Part shown: in pieces, positions 1 through 12,850 of the stretch
How the letters are laid out: each line of letters starts with the position of its first letter
Position numbering within the stretch: position 1 is the first letter of the stretch
Assembly (NCBI GenBank): GCA_013397075.1
Contig: VWZS01002364.1
Span: forward strand, 1,054,249-1,118,248
DNA: 64,000 bases
Reading direction: 5' to 3'
Source of the DNA: Rhabdornis inornatus
Lineage: Eukaryota; Chordata; Aves; Passeriformes; Rhabdornithidae
Translations under genes and position numbers: made by a program
The notes under the pieces: generated by a model
The model's database searches: none
Told to the model about the DNA's origin: nothing
The model's input: the letters and a program-made list of their open reading frames with translations, nothing else

Positions 1-685
1 GAGCAGGCAGTGATTTTTCTCACTGGGGATAACCTTGTGGGCATCATCAGGTGTGCATACCAGTGCTAAGGTGATTTTATACTATTGGCAGTTTTGCCAA
101 AATACACCAAAACCAAGTAACCTTTGTTTTCGTTCTGCAGAGTCCCTGTGACTGACAATGACCCTGACAGGCAACTGGTATTTCCACAGAAACTATGTTT
201 AGAGCAAATTATTTTAACTCCCCTTAGTAAATAAAGAGGGAAAAAAATATTAATCTCTGACACTGCATTTTACAGGTAATTGATTTTTAAAAATGACCTT
301 GCTTTCTCATTTATGGCCAGGAAGCAATAAAACCACCCCCACAGTTCAGTTCAGAAATTCACCACAGAGATGTGGCAAGTAGAGAGAGCCAGGAAAAGAG
401 TGAGTGTAAAAAACTTTTCAAACCAGGCATCAAATTTCTCTATAATGGTGGATAACCTCAATCATTTTCACTTCCTTCACAGAGCACAAGGGATATCATG
501 CTCATGAGAATTACACCTCAGCCCTGCAGATGCTACTGACCCTGTTATAGAGCTAATCAGAGATGAGATTTGTTTGAATGAACTTGTTGCAGGCAGCCAC
601 TGGGCATTACTCTGGAAACAGCTTTCCTAAGTGTATCCTATGCTTCCTAGCAATGTTACTAAAATTTTGATGTGTTTTCCTACAG
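1..685. other. Non-coding stretch, no gene seen
   Basis: Ordinary AT-leaning sequence with stop codons in all frames at short spacing. A weak CAG followed by GTAATT near 275-285 resembles overlapping acceptor and donor sites, but the pyrimidine tract is short. I see no repeat or RNA gene. The segment ends at the acceptor of the candidate exon at 686. Confidence 0.6.
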
Positions 686-831
686 ATTTTAGTGCAGGTG
701 ATTATGGGATACTGTGACATAGCAAATAATTGCAATTTCTTTTTGAGACCAGGTGGAAATGTTCTTCATGTTGTGTTGCTTTCAGAAGGAGCCTTTTGCT
801 GGTTGGAAAAATTGGTTGGTACTTGCATTAC
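686..831 (+). other. Candidate exon, 146 nt, open in one frame
   Basis: A good acceptor (gatgtgttttcctacag) ends at 685, and a full GTAAGT donor hexamer follows at 832-837. The last exon base is C, which weakens the donor. One frame is open across all 146 nt (48 codons plus two bases), with an in-frame ATG at 704 and a stop immediately beyond the donor. The other two frames close within the first ten codons. The translation (for example GYCDIANNCNFFLRPGG) matches no family I recognise, and 48 open codons are not rare by chance. It could be an unannotated coding exon, a lncRNA exon or a decoy pair. Confidence 0.22.
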
Positions 832-3800
832 GTAAGTTTTGCAGTTTTGTCTGTGGCATCTTATCCAAGTTACTGTGGCAACTGTGGCCTGAGGGTTGCC
901 TGCCTTATGGATGGGCGAATAATGTGAGCGTTCAAGAGGCGTGCTGGGGTCAGAGGTTGGCTGATGTTTGTTTAATTGAGTCCTGTGGCAGAAGCTGGAA
1001 AATCCTCAGCAGGGAGCGTTGTCATTCAGAACACATAAGAATCATGAAATAGGTAAAATAATTTGAGTCTGACCCTCCTGCATCTGATGGAGCTTTAGGG
1101 CTCGGTGCACAATGATTTTCAACTGCTTTTTCAATTTCCTGATCCTAAACATACTAAATCCATTCTTGTGCAATAGTGAAATGCAAAGTCCAGGTCCTAT
1201 AATGTAAAATAGCTGCTACTGGGTTTCTGTATTTGAATTATAATAAGATAGATTCTGCAGTGCTTTTGCATTTCTCTTCACATCCAGTTTATGGGAAAAA
1301 AAAATAAAAATAAGGTAAAATATGATGGGGAAATTTTCTCTAGTTTAAAACAATTCTGTTTCTGAATGAGATGGCTGGTACAAGTCACTGATGGGCATGA
1401 ATGCAGAATGATGTGCTGAGTTTGCAGTGCAAGCTGAAAAGGAAACAGATATTCCTGGACAGAGAGATGGGAATTTCCCAATGTGCACATAGTGCCAGTG
1501 TGTGCCAGGAACAGCAGAAGATCTTTAATGCACAGAAGGGATTTAATGACTTAATGAACCTGCTGTACTGAATCAGTCAAAACCCAGCAAGTAAAGGTTT
1601 TAGAAAAACATGCTGACTTCTGGCAAGAACTGCTTATTTACTGGACTTCACTTATTTTATGGGCCATGATAGATCATTACTTTCACATTATATATGAGGA
1701 TAATTACCAGAATTTCAGTGAAGTAGCTGCCTCTTTATTTTCTGGGAAAAGTTCATGTATATACAGAAAAAAAAAGAGCTCGTTTATACACATGATTTCC
1801 CTCAGAGTACCCAAAAGCCTGAGGATGTTTTACCCAAGTTTTACCCGAGTGTTCTCCCTCTTGAAATTTAATTTCACTACTAAATGAGTATACTGTGGGC
1901 TATACCATCCAGGAGAAGATTAAGAATGATAATTGTGAGAAAAAAGCCAGAAGTATTTTAATGTATCATAAAGGTCAGACCCAACTAATCTCCAACAACA
2001 TCTTAGCATAAGTAAGGCTGCACATAAAAACGGGTTTGAAATTCTGCACATCATCCCCCTGCATAAGGCAGAATAGATTCCTCATTTCGAGTCTGAAATC
2101 CAGTCTCATTTCCAGATTCCTCATGTCCAGAGCTGGGACAATTTGTAGCATCTGGCAGCTCAGCTATGCACATTTTAAGTGTATAGATTCAGAAGGGAAT
2201 ATTATTTTAAAAACCATGCAAAGCATTGTTTTCAGAGAAAAGGAAGCAAAAGTTATGCATTACAGAAAAGTCGGACATGCCTCCGTTTCGGTTTTAGAAA
2301 CCTGGCCTGTATTCCTGAAGTGGTTTGGAACTGCAGGCCAACTTCCAAGGGGAACACCCTGCTCCCTGTGGGGAAGGATTTATGATTTTATTCAGGATGC
2401 ATGAAATGTGATGATATTGGCTGGAGTTCAGGAAACAGAAGAGGGGAGCAGAGTCGCCATTCATTTACACCCCTGCCTGTTAGTGAAGTTTTAATGACAA
2501 TGAACAAAAGCAGAACGTGGGCTGCAGAATGGGAACCGTGTGCTTTGTAAAAATGGCCAAAAACCAAATTGCTGACCCTTCTGTGAGAGGGAGCTGCTGG
2601 TGCTGGCAGAGCTCTGAATAACAAGGTTGCAGCTGAAAACAACAGCAGATTCTGAGAGTCCCCATTAGGGACCTTCCTTCCAGACCCTGAGTTCTTGTTC
2701 TCTCTCTCCTACTGAAATGATCTGTTACAATACAGTGTGAACTCAACCTTTGGAAACAGATGAAGCCAATAGTGTTTCCAAAATCCATGTATGTGCAGAC
2801 AAGTAGCTGTATTCCCGGAATACGCAGGAACTTTTCACCCCCTGAGCTGCACAAATGGACATCTGTGCATTTTGAGGGAAGCTGCTTGACGTGGAATTTT
2901 TAAAACCTAAGTGAAGTTCACAGTATGCAGTCATTTGAAGGAAATGCTTCCCACTGTTCCTTCTCGTTGATAGTTTAGGGTTATCTAGCACATGGCAACT
3001 TTCCTTTAATGAGAGCAGTGTGTGTGGGGGGAGAATCCCTATCCAAAAGAAGCAGTGCTGAGCCAGATCCCTGGCTTGCATCCATTGCCTTGCACGAGGG
3101 AATTCCTCAGTATCCCTGAGCTTCAGGAGCCTGGCCCCTGCAGCACCCTCTTGTTGTGCCTTCCATGGGGGAGCACGCCTGGGATGTAGCTGAGGCCGGC
3201 CAGGAGGGAGGCTTAAACCGTCTGTGAACTCTGGCAAGCCCCAGCTGCTTCAGCAGCCCTTGGGAGGATGTTGCAGCTGAAGACAATTTTGAACAGTCTG
3301 AAGCAGCTCTGAGCTGCTGAGTGGGGTCCCTGCAGGCCCCTGCCTGGGATGGAAAGTCCAGAGATTCTTGTGGATCCTTGTCTTGCTGTGGGAGGTGGTG
3401 ACCAAGTATCTGCACTGAAATATGCTGTCAGTACCTTCAAAAGAGAGACACAGGCCTTGCTGGGTGGGAGCAAGGCCCCTGCCTGTCATCTAAACATATC
3501 TGCATTTTGTAAGTGAGGCAATAACCTAATGAAACACTGGAAGAAGCAGTTATTGCCTGGGAGGCTGAAAGTGAGAAGGGAACTCATGAGCTGGGTTCCA
3601 CCTGGGATCCGTGAGAGCCTTGAGGTCATGGACAAAGATGTCTTGACTTGAAACCCTAAACTTTCTTTGGGATGTGCTGTGCACTGGAATAGTCAAGTAT
3701 GGAGTGATTTATTGGCATTTGATGCAGATAGAAGAGCTGCTCTAAAGGGAGACAAATTTGCTATTGAAATGTGTTTCTTTGTGATGGAAATGAAAATAAA

Positions 3801-4183
3801 ATGCTTGGCTTGTTTCATATCATGATATAGGTTGAAATCTTCTCCACGGCCTCGGAGAGAGAGAGGGCTCATACCCACCACGGATATATAATGTCAGCTA
3901 TCATTCAATTTTTCACATAATATCCAACACATGCACATTATGGATCTGTGACCAAGACAAAGCTTCCATAGCCTCCAATTGATCAAAAAGCAGCAGCAAT
4001 GCAGCAGCATGCCCCTGGGAAACCAGAACATCAAACTACAAGTGTTAGCCACTGCAAATTAAAAATCTGAGACTCTCACCATACTAAGATGCTCATGTCT
4101 TTCTGCCTTCTCATGTACTAATACTCCTAAATAAATGAAATATCAAAATGTAATTACAGAGTAGATTCTTGACTTTCCCTCAC
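832..4183. other. Non-coding stretch with a GC-richer patch
   Basis: No gene is supported. From about 2470 to 3500 the sequence is richer in G+C than its surroundings and carries overlapping open frames on the minus strand. The longest (164 codons, 2743-3237) has a low-complexity, non-domain-like translation and overlaps open frames in other registers, so it is read as a composition effect. A-rich runs occur near 1296-1312 and 1769-1778. Confidence 0.55.
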
Positions 4184-4263
4184 CTGAAATATACATCCAG
4201 CTGCTTTGTTAATATTGCCATTCAGGTACAATTTAAAATCAGCAGAGAAAGTCATTCCAGAAC
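4184..4263 (-). other. Candidate exon, 80 nt, minus strand
   Basis: Read on the minus strand, an acceptor (gaccttctggtgcag) precedes the segment, and a strong CAG|GTGAGG donor follows just below 4184. One frame is open throughout and reads like globular protein (for example MTFSADFKLYLNGNINKAAG), faintly recalling a laminin-G or lectin-like beta sandwich. That likeness is only by eye. The other two frames contain stops. Twenty-six open codons in one of three frames is expected often by chance, so the claim rests on the splice sites and the look of the peptide. No adjoining exon with compatible phase was identified nearby. Confidence 0.22.
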
Positions 4264-4394
4264 CTGCACCAGAAGGTCACAAACTCCCTTTGAAAGCACT
4301 GATACTTCCTTTTGTTCACTCTTATGTATCTGATTACAAATTACTAAATCCAACTGCTATTTGAGAACTTTTAGATTCTAATCAGTACTTTGAT

Positions 4395-4610
4395 GAATGT
4401 ACAGCACAATAATGCAGATGAGTGATGTCACCCTTTAAGCACACAGCAGCGTGCACGGACAAAAAAGTGGAGAAACCATTCAAAAACTCTGGGACCTTTG
4501 TGATCTGGGAGCTTCCTTTGTAATCCATCCCGACTGTAAATTGTTGCTTAACAACTTGACATTGTTAAAGTGTCTAATTAAACCTTGAAAAACCCCCATG
4601 CAAATACAAA
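4395..4610. promoter_or_regulatory. Candidate enhancer: SOX, OTX/PITX, homeodomain, POU motif cluster
   Basis: Several transcription-factor words are packed into about 215 bp. They are an ATF/CRE-like TGATGTCA (4423-4430), TAATCC (4521-4526, OTX/PITX type), and three SOX-type half sites in alternating orientation: TTGTT (4541), AACAA (4550) and TTGTT (4562). TAATTA follows (4575-4580), then a POU octamer ATGCAAAT (4598-4605). SOX next to POU octamer is a known combination in neural and pluripotency enhancers. There is no open frame here. Motif counts alone do not prove function, and cross-species conservation was not testable. Confidence 0.3.
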
Positions 4611-5398
4611 ATGTTCATCTTAGTTTGTGAAGGGTTACGTTTATGTTGGCAAAATAGAATGAAAGTGTGGGATAAGGAAATGTTACAGAAATCGACTTGA
4701 ATAAATGAGAAGGAAACATGAGTAAGTTCAACAGTATCAGCACTAAAGGTCTTTTCTTTAGGAGCCAGGTAACTTCCTAATGCTTTGTGCTACAGCATAG
4801 GAGACTGTTTATTAAAGGAAATAGAGGTAAACATCACAGCCTTTTTTCATGTAGTAAAAGAAAAACAATGTAGCCAGGTGTTAAAACATGAGCAAAAAAT
4901 TCTTAAAAGTCTCTTTTCGTAAAATGTAATGAAATCAAGTGGTTGAAATGGAAATCATAAAAATGAACATAATCTGTGTAATTTTTCTACTGCAGATGAC
5001 ATGGTCCTGATCTCTTCTTTTAGTCTGTCTAACACACTTATATTCAGTATTTTCGTTGAGTATGAAAATTCCACAGGACTATTCTTGGTTAAACCAGTGC
5101 TGAAGGATGTGAGGGCAGTGCTATGAATTTAGGAAAAGGAAGAAATGCAGGGGTCTGCTTCTGATACCTCTTCACCACCAGCTGGCAAGGGATGATACCT
5201 GTCCTTTCTGATACATTCTTTATAATTCTTTGCCTGTGTGGTTGTGCATTATGATGTCAATATTCTTTTAATGTGGATTATAAAGGAGGGACCTTGCCTT
5301 ATTTTACAACATGCATCATTAAACTAGGATAATTGGGGAATTTCCTGTTAAAAGAACTTTCCTGCCACCTCACGCTGTGTAGTTGTTTGTTATGTGGT

Positions 5399-5416
5399 GC
5401 ACCTCTTCAGAGGTGC
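5399..5416. repeat. Short inverted repeat with 2-nt centre
   Basis: GCACCTCT (5399-5406) and AGAGGTGC (5409-5416) are perfect reverse complements around a TC centre. The left arm overlaps a second perfect palindrome, GGTGCACC (5396-5403). Function is unknown, and it may be coincidental. Confidence 0.6.
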
Positions 5417-8210
5417 TGCTACCTGAAAGCATCCACCTTTTAATAATCTTCTTCCTTATCTCTGCCAGGGACTTCTGACACTCCCAGCCCCCATTAGCCT
5501 GGCAAACCTAGACTACAAGAAGAGGACTTTTTCCTACATTTTAGGTAATCAGTGGTGTTTCTTGGTTGTAAATGGGGTTAAGTGATCTAGTGATTGAAGA
5601 ACTGTAAAAATACTAAACCACTAGCAAGTCTGCCACCAGAAGTGAACAGATATTTAATGCTATGGGGTCTGATGATAGTTATTTATTCAGTGTTTATTTT
5701 CAGTTCAAGAATTATAAAATAGATTCCCTGCTCCACTCTTGGAAATTAAGCCTATATCTCTTTATTTTCCTATCCCCTTCTTTATGAGTGCATATATATA
5801 TTTGTACAACTGCAATTGCCTGTGCTGTTTTATCTGGGAAGCGCATTGTGGAAACCTAAAGCTTTTCCCTGCTGAAAGTAGTTTTTTCTTGCAGTGTCAC
5901 TTTGATTATGGCAGGGTCCTGTCTTTTCGACACTTAAGCATGTTGTGTCACCACATGATTAACATTTAAAGCTGCTTTAGCAGTGAAAGTCAGTCCCACT
6001 TACATACTTTTCCCCCTTGTTGATCTTAATATGGGAAGTCACTATCCTCTAACTGGACAAATTTGTTTCAAAATGAGCTTGAAATGCACTCTGGTCATAG
6101 CAACTGTATCAGTTCTTATCATACCCCCTCCTTCCTCTACTTCCATCATCTCTAATACATCTGATGCACTGTAAAAGATCCTGGGAATAAGATAAGCTGG
6201 AAGAAGTCTCCAGTTATTCCAAAAGGGATCAGGGAGTCTGAAACGTTGGAAGGGGTCACCTTCAATCTATATAAGTATGAGAATGAGAAAGGCAGGCATG
6301 CCAGCCCAGATGGTCTTTCTTTATACTTTTTACTATTTTTTTAATAAAAAGGGGCATTACTGTTGCTTGCATGGAAGGGTTTTTATGATCAAGAGCAGAA
6401 GAAAAGGATTTAGAATTGTTAATATACTGCTTGAGTGCTCAGCCATTTATATTTACAGTAATTGCTTCTGGAAAAAAAAAGTCCTTCTCCTGCCAAGTGT
6501 AGGAAAAATAAAGGCTGATTGAATTAAGTCTGGGAACCAGTTTGATTAGAAACTGAAACAAATCTCCTAGGACTCTAGAAACCCAGTTCATTTGTGGCAT
6601 TCCTTCCATACTCTAATGGGCTCTGATGCTTGATACCGAATGATAAGAAATGCTTGTTTCTGAAAACAGCTGTTGCGGGTTTGGTAGTTTGGAACTGCTT
6701 TTGAGAGCTGAATGTAAACCATAAATATGTGGAAATGCAGGCAAGTCAGATTATTCCTCCAGATAGGACTGGAACCCATGGTCATTGCTTCAAAAATATT
6801 CACAGAAAAGTAGTAGAATTACACCTTTCACTTTTGGAAAGAAAAGTAAGACCATGATTATTCCAGTGAGACAGTACAGGGTCTGTAACATGTAATGTGC
6901 ACTCTGTGACCTACTGCAGGCACTGGGTGGTACCACAGATCAGCATTTTGGTATTTTCTGTTTTCTGAACTCTGCCCCATGCCATTATGCTGGGATGGTG
7001 CTGGTGTTGCTTCAGAATCTGATTAAAAGAAAAACATTTCTGTTCTGCACTCGTATTAACATTACTCAGGCCTCCAAGTGCTTGAAAAACTAACTTTTCC
7101 ATCACTCATTTAAACTTGCAAGGGATGCTTGGCTCTTAGCTCCTTGCAGAGTTTGGAGCCCTTCACCTTTAGCATTGTTTCAAGTGCAAACTTGAAAATT
7201 GGTTTCTTACAGCTTTTTGTGAGGGACATGTTGGGAGCTGAGAGCAACAAAATCCTTTGGTCATGAGATGAGCTTCACTTCACTCCTATTGTTTCCAGTC
7301 ACCACAGTTCAATTAGGTGTGAACTCCTTGGGACATCCCTAACATAACCCAGAGTCCGAAGATTTCTGTGTGTTACAACCCCTGAACAAACTCTGTGGTT
7401 TTGTACATTTTTAAACAGAAAAATGAATTTTTTTCTGTATTCCTAATTTGAAAAAGGATATTTTAAAAAAGAAGTTCTGTAGTGACAAATGCATTTCACA
7501 GGTAGCTCTGTTTTGCAGGTAACTCTTCAAAAATGATGAAATTAACAATAATTGTCATTTTATATAATGTATAATTATCTATTATTTACAGAATAAAGAG
7601 TGAATAGTGGAAGTAAAGATCATGTCATAACCTGCAGCATGAACTGCTAGAGACCAGCACTTTTTTTTTTTTGTGGCTGCATTTTTCATCATTCAGAAAT
7701 TGTGGGAAAGTGTTTCTAAAATGCAGCATGGGCAGACATTGAATTTCAAATTGAATTTCATGGAGTGGACAACACAACAATGAATTAACAATGGCTTAAT
7801 TTTAAAAATATTTAAACACCTGTTTTTTGGTATCAACTGATCGTAGTAGAGTCTTGTTAAATGAAATTGTTACTGGATTATTTTTATGCTTTTTGGCCTA
7901 TTTTATGCCAGGATTAAAAAAATATTAATTTAGCCCATACTTTGGAAAAAGGTTCTCATTCACTTTGATGTGCAATGGAATGATATTTGATAATTTTGCA
8001 ACACTTGCAAAATGCAATTTTTTTCAGAGAAAAGTGTGTAAAGAATTGTGCGCATAAGGTGTGCAGTGGTAGTTTGCATACACAAATTTTGGATTTTGTG
8101 CAAATAGGAAAAAAAACCCCATGTGGTGTAAGCTGGAAGTGTAATGCACAGACACTTTATGTGTAGTTGTGAAAAAAATCTTTTTCTAACCTGGCTTCCT
8201 TAGAACGAAT

Positions 8211-8232
8211 TCATCCTGTTATACCAGGATGA
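8211..8232. repeat. Inverted repeat, 8-bp arms
   Basis: TCATCCTG (8211-8218) and CAGGATGA (8225-8232) are perfect reverse complements around a 6-nt loop. AACG and CGTT just outside could extend the stem with a small bulge. It is too short for a normal microRNA precursor. Confidence 0.55.
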
Positions 8233-8750
8233 TACGTTGAAGTCTGTTCTATCTTCTGCCTTAGCAACACAAAACTTCTACAAAAAAAAAAGAAGGAATT
8301 GGAAGCTTTTGAATTATAAATGTTTCCAAATCATTGAACATATATAATTTATTAACTGTATTCAGGAAGTAGATTGATTAAAAACTTGATGAATTAACGC
8401 GTTCAAATGAAGGTTATGTGACATTTACCAAAGATTTTTGTGACACAAATCTGGGGACCAGATGGGAGGGATGGAGGAGGATGTAGCTGGTATTTCAATA
8501 CATTCTTGTGCATTTTCTGTGGTTTCTGTTTGGTTTGGTTGTGTGTTTGGTGAGATCTGCTGCATGGCTCCACAGTTACTTGGACTCTATCCCCAAGAGC
8601 ATTCTCGGGTGCACTTGATGATTTTATAGCTGTTGGTTAAGACCTGTAGGTTACCCCACATCCCTAAAGGAGCCCAAACAATTTTTAGAGCGTTCTGTGG
8701 ATGCGAATTCAGTCTCAGGCTTAGGAAAAATAAAGGATTAATTTCACCCA

Positions 8751-8861
8751 GGAGACTGAGGAAGAAGGGAGAAGGAAGGACAAGGGACCAATGGAAAGAT
8801 AGGCAAGAGAAAGTGAAAGAAAGCATCAGGTCTAGAGGGGAGTATGAATGGAGAAAAAAAA
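8751..8861 (+). repeat. Purine-rich tract
   Basis: About 110 bp on the plus strand is dominated by A and G (repeated gaagga, ggaaagat and gagaaagtgaaagaaag words) and ends in an A run. It is not a regular microsatellite. Such polypurine tracts can come from decayed GA repeats. Open frames across it on both strands are explained by its composition. Confidence 0.55.
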
Positions 8862-10282
8862 TTGCAGTCAGGCATTGTTTTCCTTTGCTTTAAATACCCT
8901 ATAAGCAGAGCAGTCAACAGGCAGACAATTATAGCACCAGGCACTTTAGATTACATTAGGGTGCAGAATAAGCTTTGCTCTCCATGGTTTATGATATCCT
9001 CTGAGCCCTCTGGAAGGATAAATTATATAACTTGATGTGACTCATACAGGAAAGCAGATAATTAGTGGTGTGCCATAATGCAAGTGAGAAAAAGACAAAA
9101 TAGTCAGAGAGTGCTTACACTGTGTTACTTTTATCTTCTGATACTGTTTATCATATTGGTATTATCATTATTATTTGCTAATGTTATCATATCACCTAAT
9201 GACAAAAATTCCAGGCTTGGAGCCAGGATCCTAGACAAAACATCCTAATGCTTATGGCAGTTTCTTCCTTTGCTGGTTATTAAATTGTTTCTGTGAATGA
9301 AAATAATGATAACAACGAGGAGAAATGTGCACCATGCCGGGACCAATTTCCTGCCACACCAGGAGTGATGCACACAACAGCCTCCTGCAGCTGGAATGAT
9401 GCTCTGGGATGGAGAGAGCCTGAGTGAGGACCTGAGGAGTGTGGCTGGAGTGATCTCTGGAATTGTGCTGTTGGCACTGAGATCATAGATGCCTGATTTA
9501 GTCCTCCAGGCTGCAACATCTTCCTGCACACTGAAAAATGAAAATGGAGGAAAATAGGTCTGGCGGGGCTGGGAGGTGTTCAGGCTAAGGTTTCAGTATG
9601 GATTTTCAGTGGGGATATCAGTTTCATGGCAAAGTTAAAACCTTCCCATCCATATCTCCATTTTGGTGCCTTTCCTCTTCCTGTGTTCTTACTTATTAAG
9701 TTATGCTAAAGGATACAGAGCAGACACTTGATGAAAATGGAGTGGCCTGGTTTTTCAAAAAAATGAATAATAATTTAAAAAACCCCTATCATCTGCAGTT
9801 TTATGGAGAACCTTGATTTATGTGTCGTATTTTTCTAAACCCCTTTTCTTAATCCTTTTGTAGGCAGACTTGACATTTCCCAGAATTAGCTAATGTTATA
9901 CCAGTAAAAACGTCCCTTGAAAAAGAGAGATATAAAGAACTTTTCTACTGAGGGTTGCATTTGATCATATTTTTTCCATTAGATCATGCTTCTGTGGAGT
10001 TCCTAGCCTCTCATTGGAAGATCCTGCTGGATCTTGAACTGCACTGAGTGTCCCTTACATTCATTAGTAGCTTATATTGGAAGCAAAGGGCTTCTGAGCT
10101 TTTCAGCTGTAATTCAACAACATTATTCTTAGGCAGGAAGGTGAAAATTTATTTACTGAAAGTAAAATATTTGTTCTGGCCAGAATGCCATTTTTGCCAC
10201 TAGTACTGATGCCTTTTAGATGAAACTTTGGTAGTAGCCTAGTAAGCCTGTGATTACAAACACAGGTGAATTTAATAAAAGT
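8862..10282. other. Non-coding stretch, nothing specific
   Basis: No gene, RNA or repeat is supported. Overlapping minus-strand open frames at 9245-9531 have no recognisable content and no convincing splice context. Confidence 0.6.
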
Positions 10283-10341
10283 TCAGTCCGGTCTCATTCC
10301 TTTTGGTGTAAATCCAGAATATTTTACTGAAATCTGTTGCC
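10283..10341 (+). repeat. Possible ancient sauropsid interspersed repeat fragment
   Basis: The words TGGTGTAAATC (from 10304) and ACTGAAATCTGTTG, preceded by a CTCATT-containing flank, resemble a short ancient repeat that I recall as common in bird, turtle and crocodile genomes. That repeat has a GGTGTAAATC core followed by a CACTGAA-GTC segment. The match is from memory and imperfect. A repeat-library search would settle it. Confidence 0.3.
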
Positions 10342-12850
10342 ATCTGACTAAACTTTGTTTCTGGGAGCTGCCAGTGTACACAGCATTTGCTGTTATTCCC
10401 CCAGGTATATTTAGATTTTCTCATCCTCACAGAAAGCAACGAAAAGTAACTCATCTACTTTATAAATAACTAGGTGACATAAACTCGTGTTACTGATGTG
10501 ACAATTATCTGGTCTAGTAATTATGACCAATGGCAGCTGCAACAATAATAACTGAAATAATACAAAACTGACCTCCTGAAGGGAGTATTTCTGTCCCTTA
10601 TGTGCAGACAGACTGAATCCAAGAGGTTAAACAGCCTGTCTAGAAATTCCACTCTGAAGTTTCACCTCCCTTTTGGGTGTCCCAGAATTTCCAGTTTTGA
10701 CCCCCTAAATAGAGGCATTGGAAGTGGGAGTCAGAACTTACTGTGGATGCTCTGAGCATGCTTCACTGACAGTGCCAAGCACTCTAATGCAGATGCTCTG
10801 AGCTCAGTGGTAGCTGCCTTGATTTAGCAGCTAAGCCTAAGGGTTCTGGTTTACACTTTTGGATCCGGCCTGTGCTTTTCCATGTCAGAAATTATTTAAG
10901 CAGCTATTAGGCCTGCAACAAATTGCAGTGGAAAGATCAACAGAGCATGGAGAAGCTCTGTTTACAAGGTACCAGTGACCACTTGCATAACAAACCTGTC
11001 AATGATTTATAAAGTGTGCAGACATGGTACCACGGAAAGTCTAATTCAAAACAATTGGTTACTCATTGCTGCATGGTTTCGGTGATCCCCTCATCTTCCT
11101 GGATGTGCTGGATAGAAGGAAGGCCCTGCCCATCTCTTTAGCACCTGATGATCCTTGGACAACTTTGCTGCCCTCTCTGTAAATGAATGGCAGCTTTCCT
11201 ACAGAAGGACAGGGCTGCCTACTGAAGTACAATGCCTGTTTTATTTGAATGTTCTCTGGGAAACAGTTTAGAGAGCATCCATGTCAAACAATTCCTTGCA
11301 CTACAGTGTTTGTACCTTGAAGAGTTAGGTCAAGGGCTTTGGATCAAAGCCTAGCTGAGGCTGCAAACATCATGGGCCTCAGGGAGAGAAGCATTGAATT
11401 TCTTGCTTAAAATTGGCTGTTAAATGCAAATGCATCATCCTTAGTGTTATATAAAATCCAAGCTGAGTGTTCTGTATTTTCTTCAGGCAGCAAACTGTTG
11501 AACAGATTCCACTTCATTTCAAGGTCTTTCGATAGTCTCCTGATGAATTCATTAAGCTATGTATTCATTACAGGTGATGAAAGGTATATAACCTTTCCAG
11601 AAATGAAGTGGTCTCCTCCATAAATAAATCTAGTTTTGTAAATTAAAGATGTGCTAGAATGAAATACCTGGATCCAACAGTGCTGAAACATGAGCAAGGC
11701 AATTGTAATGGCAGCTTTGGAAGGAGGCTGCTCACAGTGGAGTGGATGAACCTTGTCAAGCGTCCTGATGGTCTGAAACTTCAGGCTTTGCTGGATCAGG
11801 GGAAGAAGAACATTCCTTCCCATATTTTCTCTCAGTGGAAGCTTGATCATGGTATTTTTGTTAAATTTATTGGCAGAGGGAATTGCCCATTGGTGCCCTT
11901 TCTGGAGCAGTTGCATGCCAATGGAAAATGTTTTATAGCCATGGCAGTGTTAGAGGATCTCTGTGGTTGTCCTTAATGATTGGACACAGCGCAGTCAAAA
12001 GTATGTTAGGATACAAATGTAATCTGTGTTTGTGGAAAACCAAACATCCCAGCTAAAACCTGAGCAAACCCTCCTCAGTGCTGACTGTGAACAGGAACCA
12101 GGTCAAGTAAAGAGAAATAAATATTGACATCATATGAAAGCTGTAGGCTTTTAAATCGGTAGTTGTTTTACATTGGAGTACCAATACATGATACAACCAA
12201 CTTAAACTACCATAATTCTATTTAAGTTGGGACTCTCCCTCCCTACTCTTTCCCAGTAATTCTATTTTGATCTCCTGGAAAACATTGTGCCCTGGATGCA
12301 GCTCTCAGAAGCACTGCAAAGCTGCTGTGGACAAAGGGGCTACAGTCAGTCACCAGACACAATGTGCTTTTTTACAGTTTAATGCAGACTCAAAATAAGA
12401 GCCACATTTTTAAATTTTAGCATGACAAGTCATGTGCACCCACAAATCATGCTGCTGTCATCAGGGTCTTAAAAAAACCCATCTTTTTTTGAGAAAAAGT
12501 AGACTAATGCAGTTAAAGCACATTACAGGAGAAGGAGAAGCAAATCTACAGAAGGGAATTTAGTATACTGCCTATTAGTACCTTTTAAGATCTGTCTTCT
12601 GTGCTTCAAATATTAGCTAGCAAGCTGGAAAAAAGTGTAATCTTCCTTAAAGAATATATTTCTTCCTTCAACATAAATACCGGTGACTTAAAGTGCAAGT
12701 TTGTCAGTGCATGAATTATACTCTTACTGTGCTGCAAGCAAATGATTCGTGCTATTGAAAGAGTTTTTCTTAATAAAATGCAGAGGCTAGAATGTTAAAT
12801 CTTTTGAAGTCGCTCCTAAACATGTAATATTTAGCTTGAGAAGCAATAGT
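10342..12850. other. Non-coding stretch, overlapping frames without support
   Basis: Frames of about 105 codons (plus, 11659-11976) and 119 codons (minus, 11557-11916) overlap on opposite strands. Neither translation matches a family I know or has a clear splice context. The rest is unremarkable, with an AT-rich tail from about 12360. Confidence 0.55.

Larger units (their letters stand above)
4611..8750. other. Non-coding stretch, only short repeats and a hairpin
   Basis: No gene-like signal beyond short chance frames. It contains the short palindrome at 5399-5416, a T12 run at 7661-7672, a near-tandem pair of the 11-mer attgaatttca at 7738-7748 and 7750-7760, and a hairpin at 8211-8232. The local sequence around 7400-8400 is strongly AT-rich. 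Confidence 0.6.

Noticed and set aside
2743..3237. Longest open frame, 164 codons, minus strand
   Set aside because: Sits in a GC-richer patch with overlapping frames in other registers, no domain-like content and no matching splice context.
11557..11976. Overlapping frames of 119 and 105 codons on opposite strands
   Set aside because: Both strands open over the same bases indicates few stop triplets locally, not two genes. No recognisable motifs.
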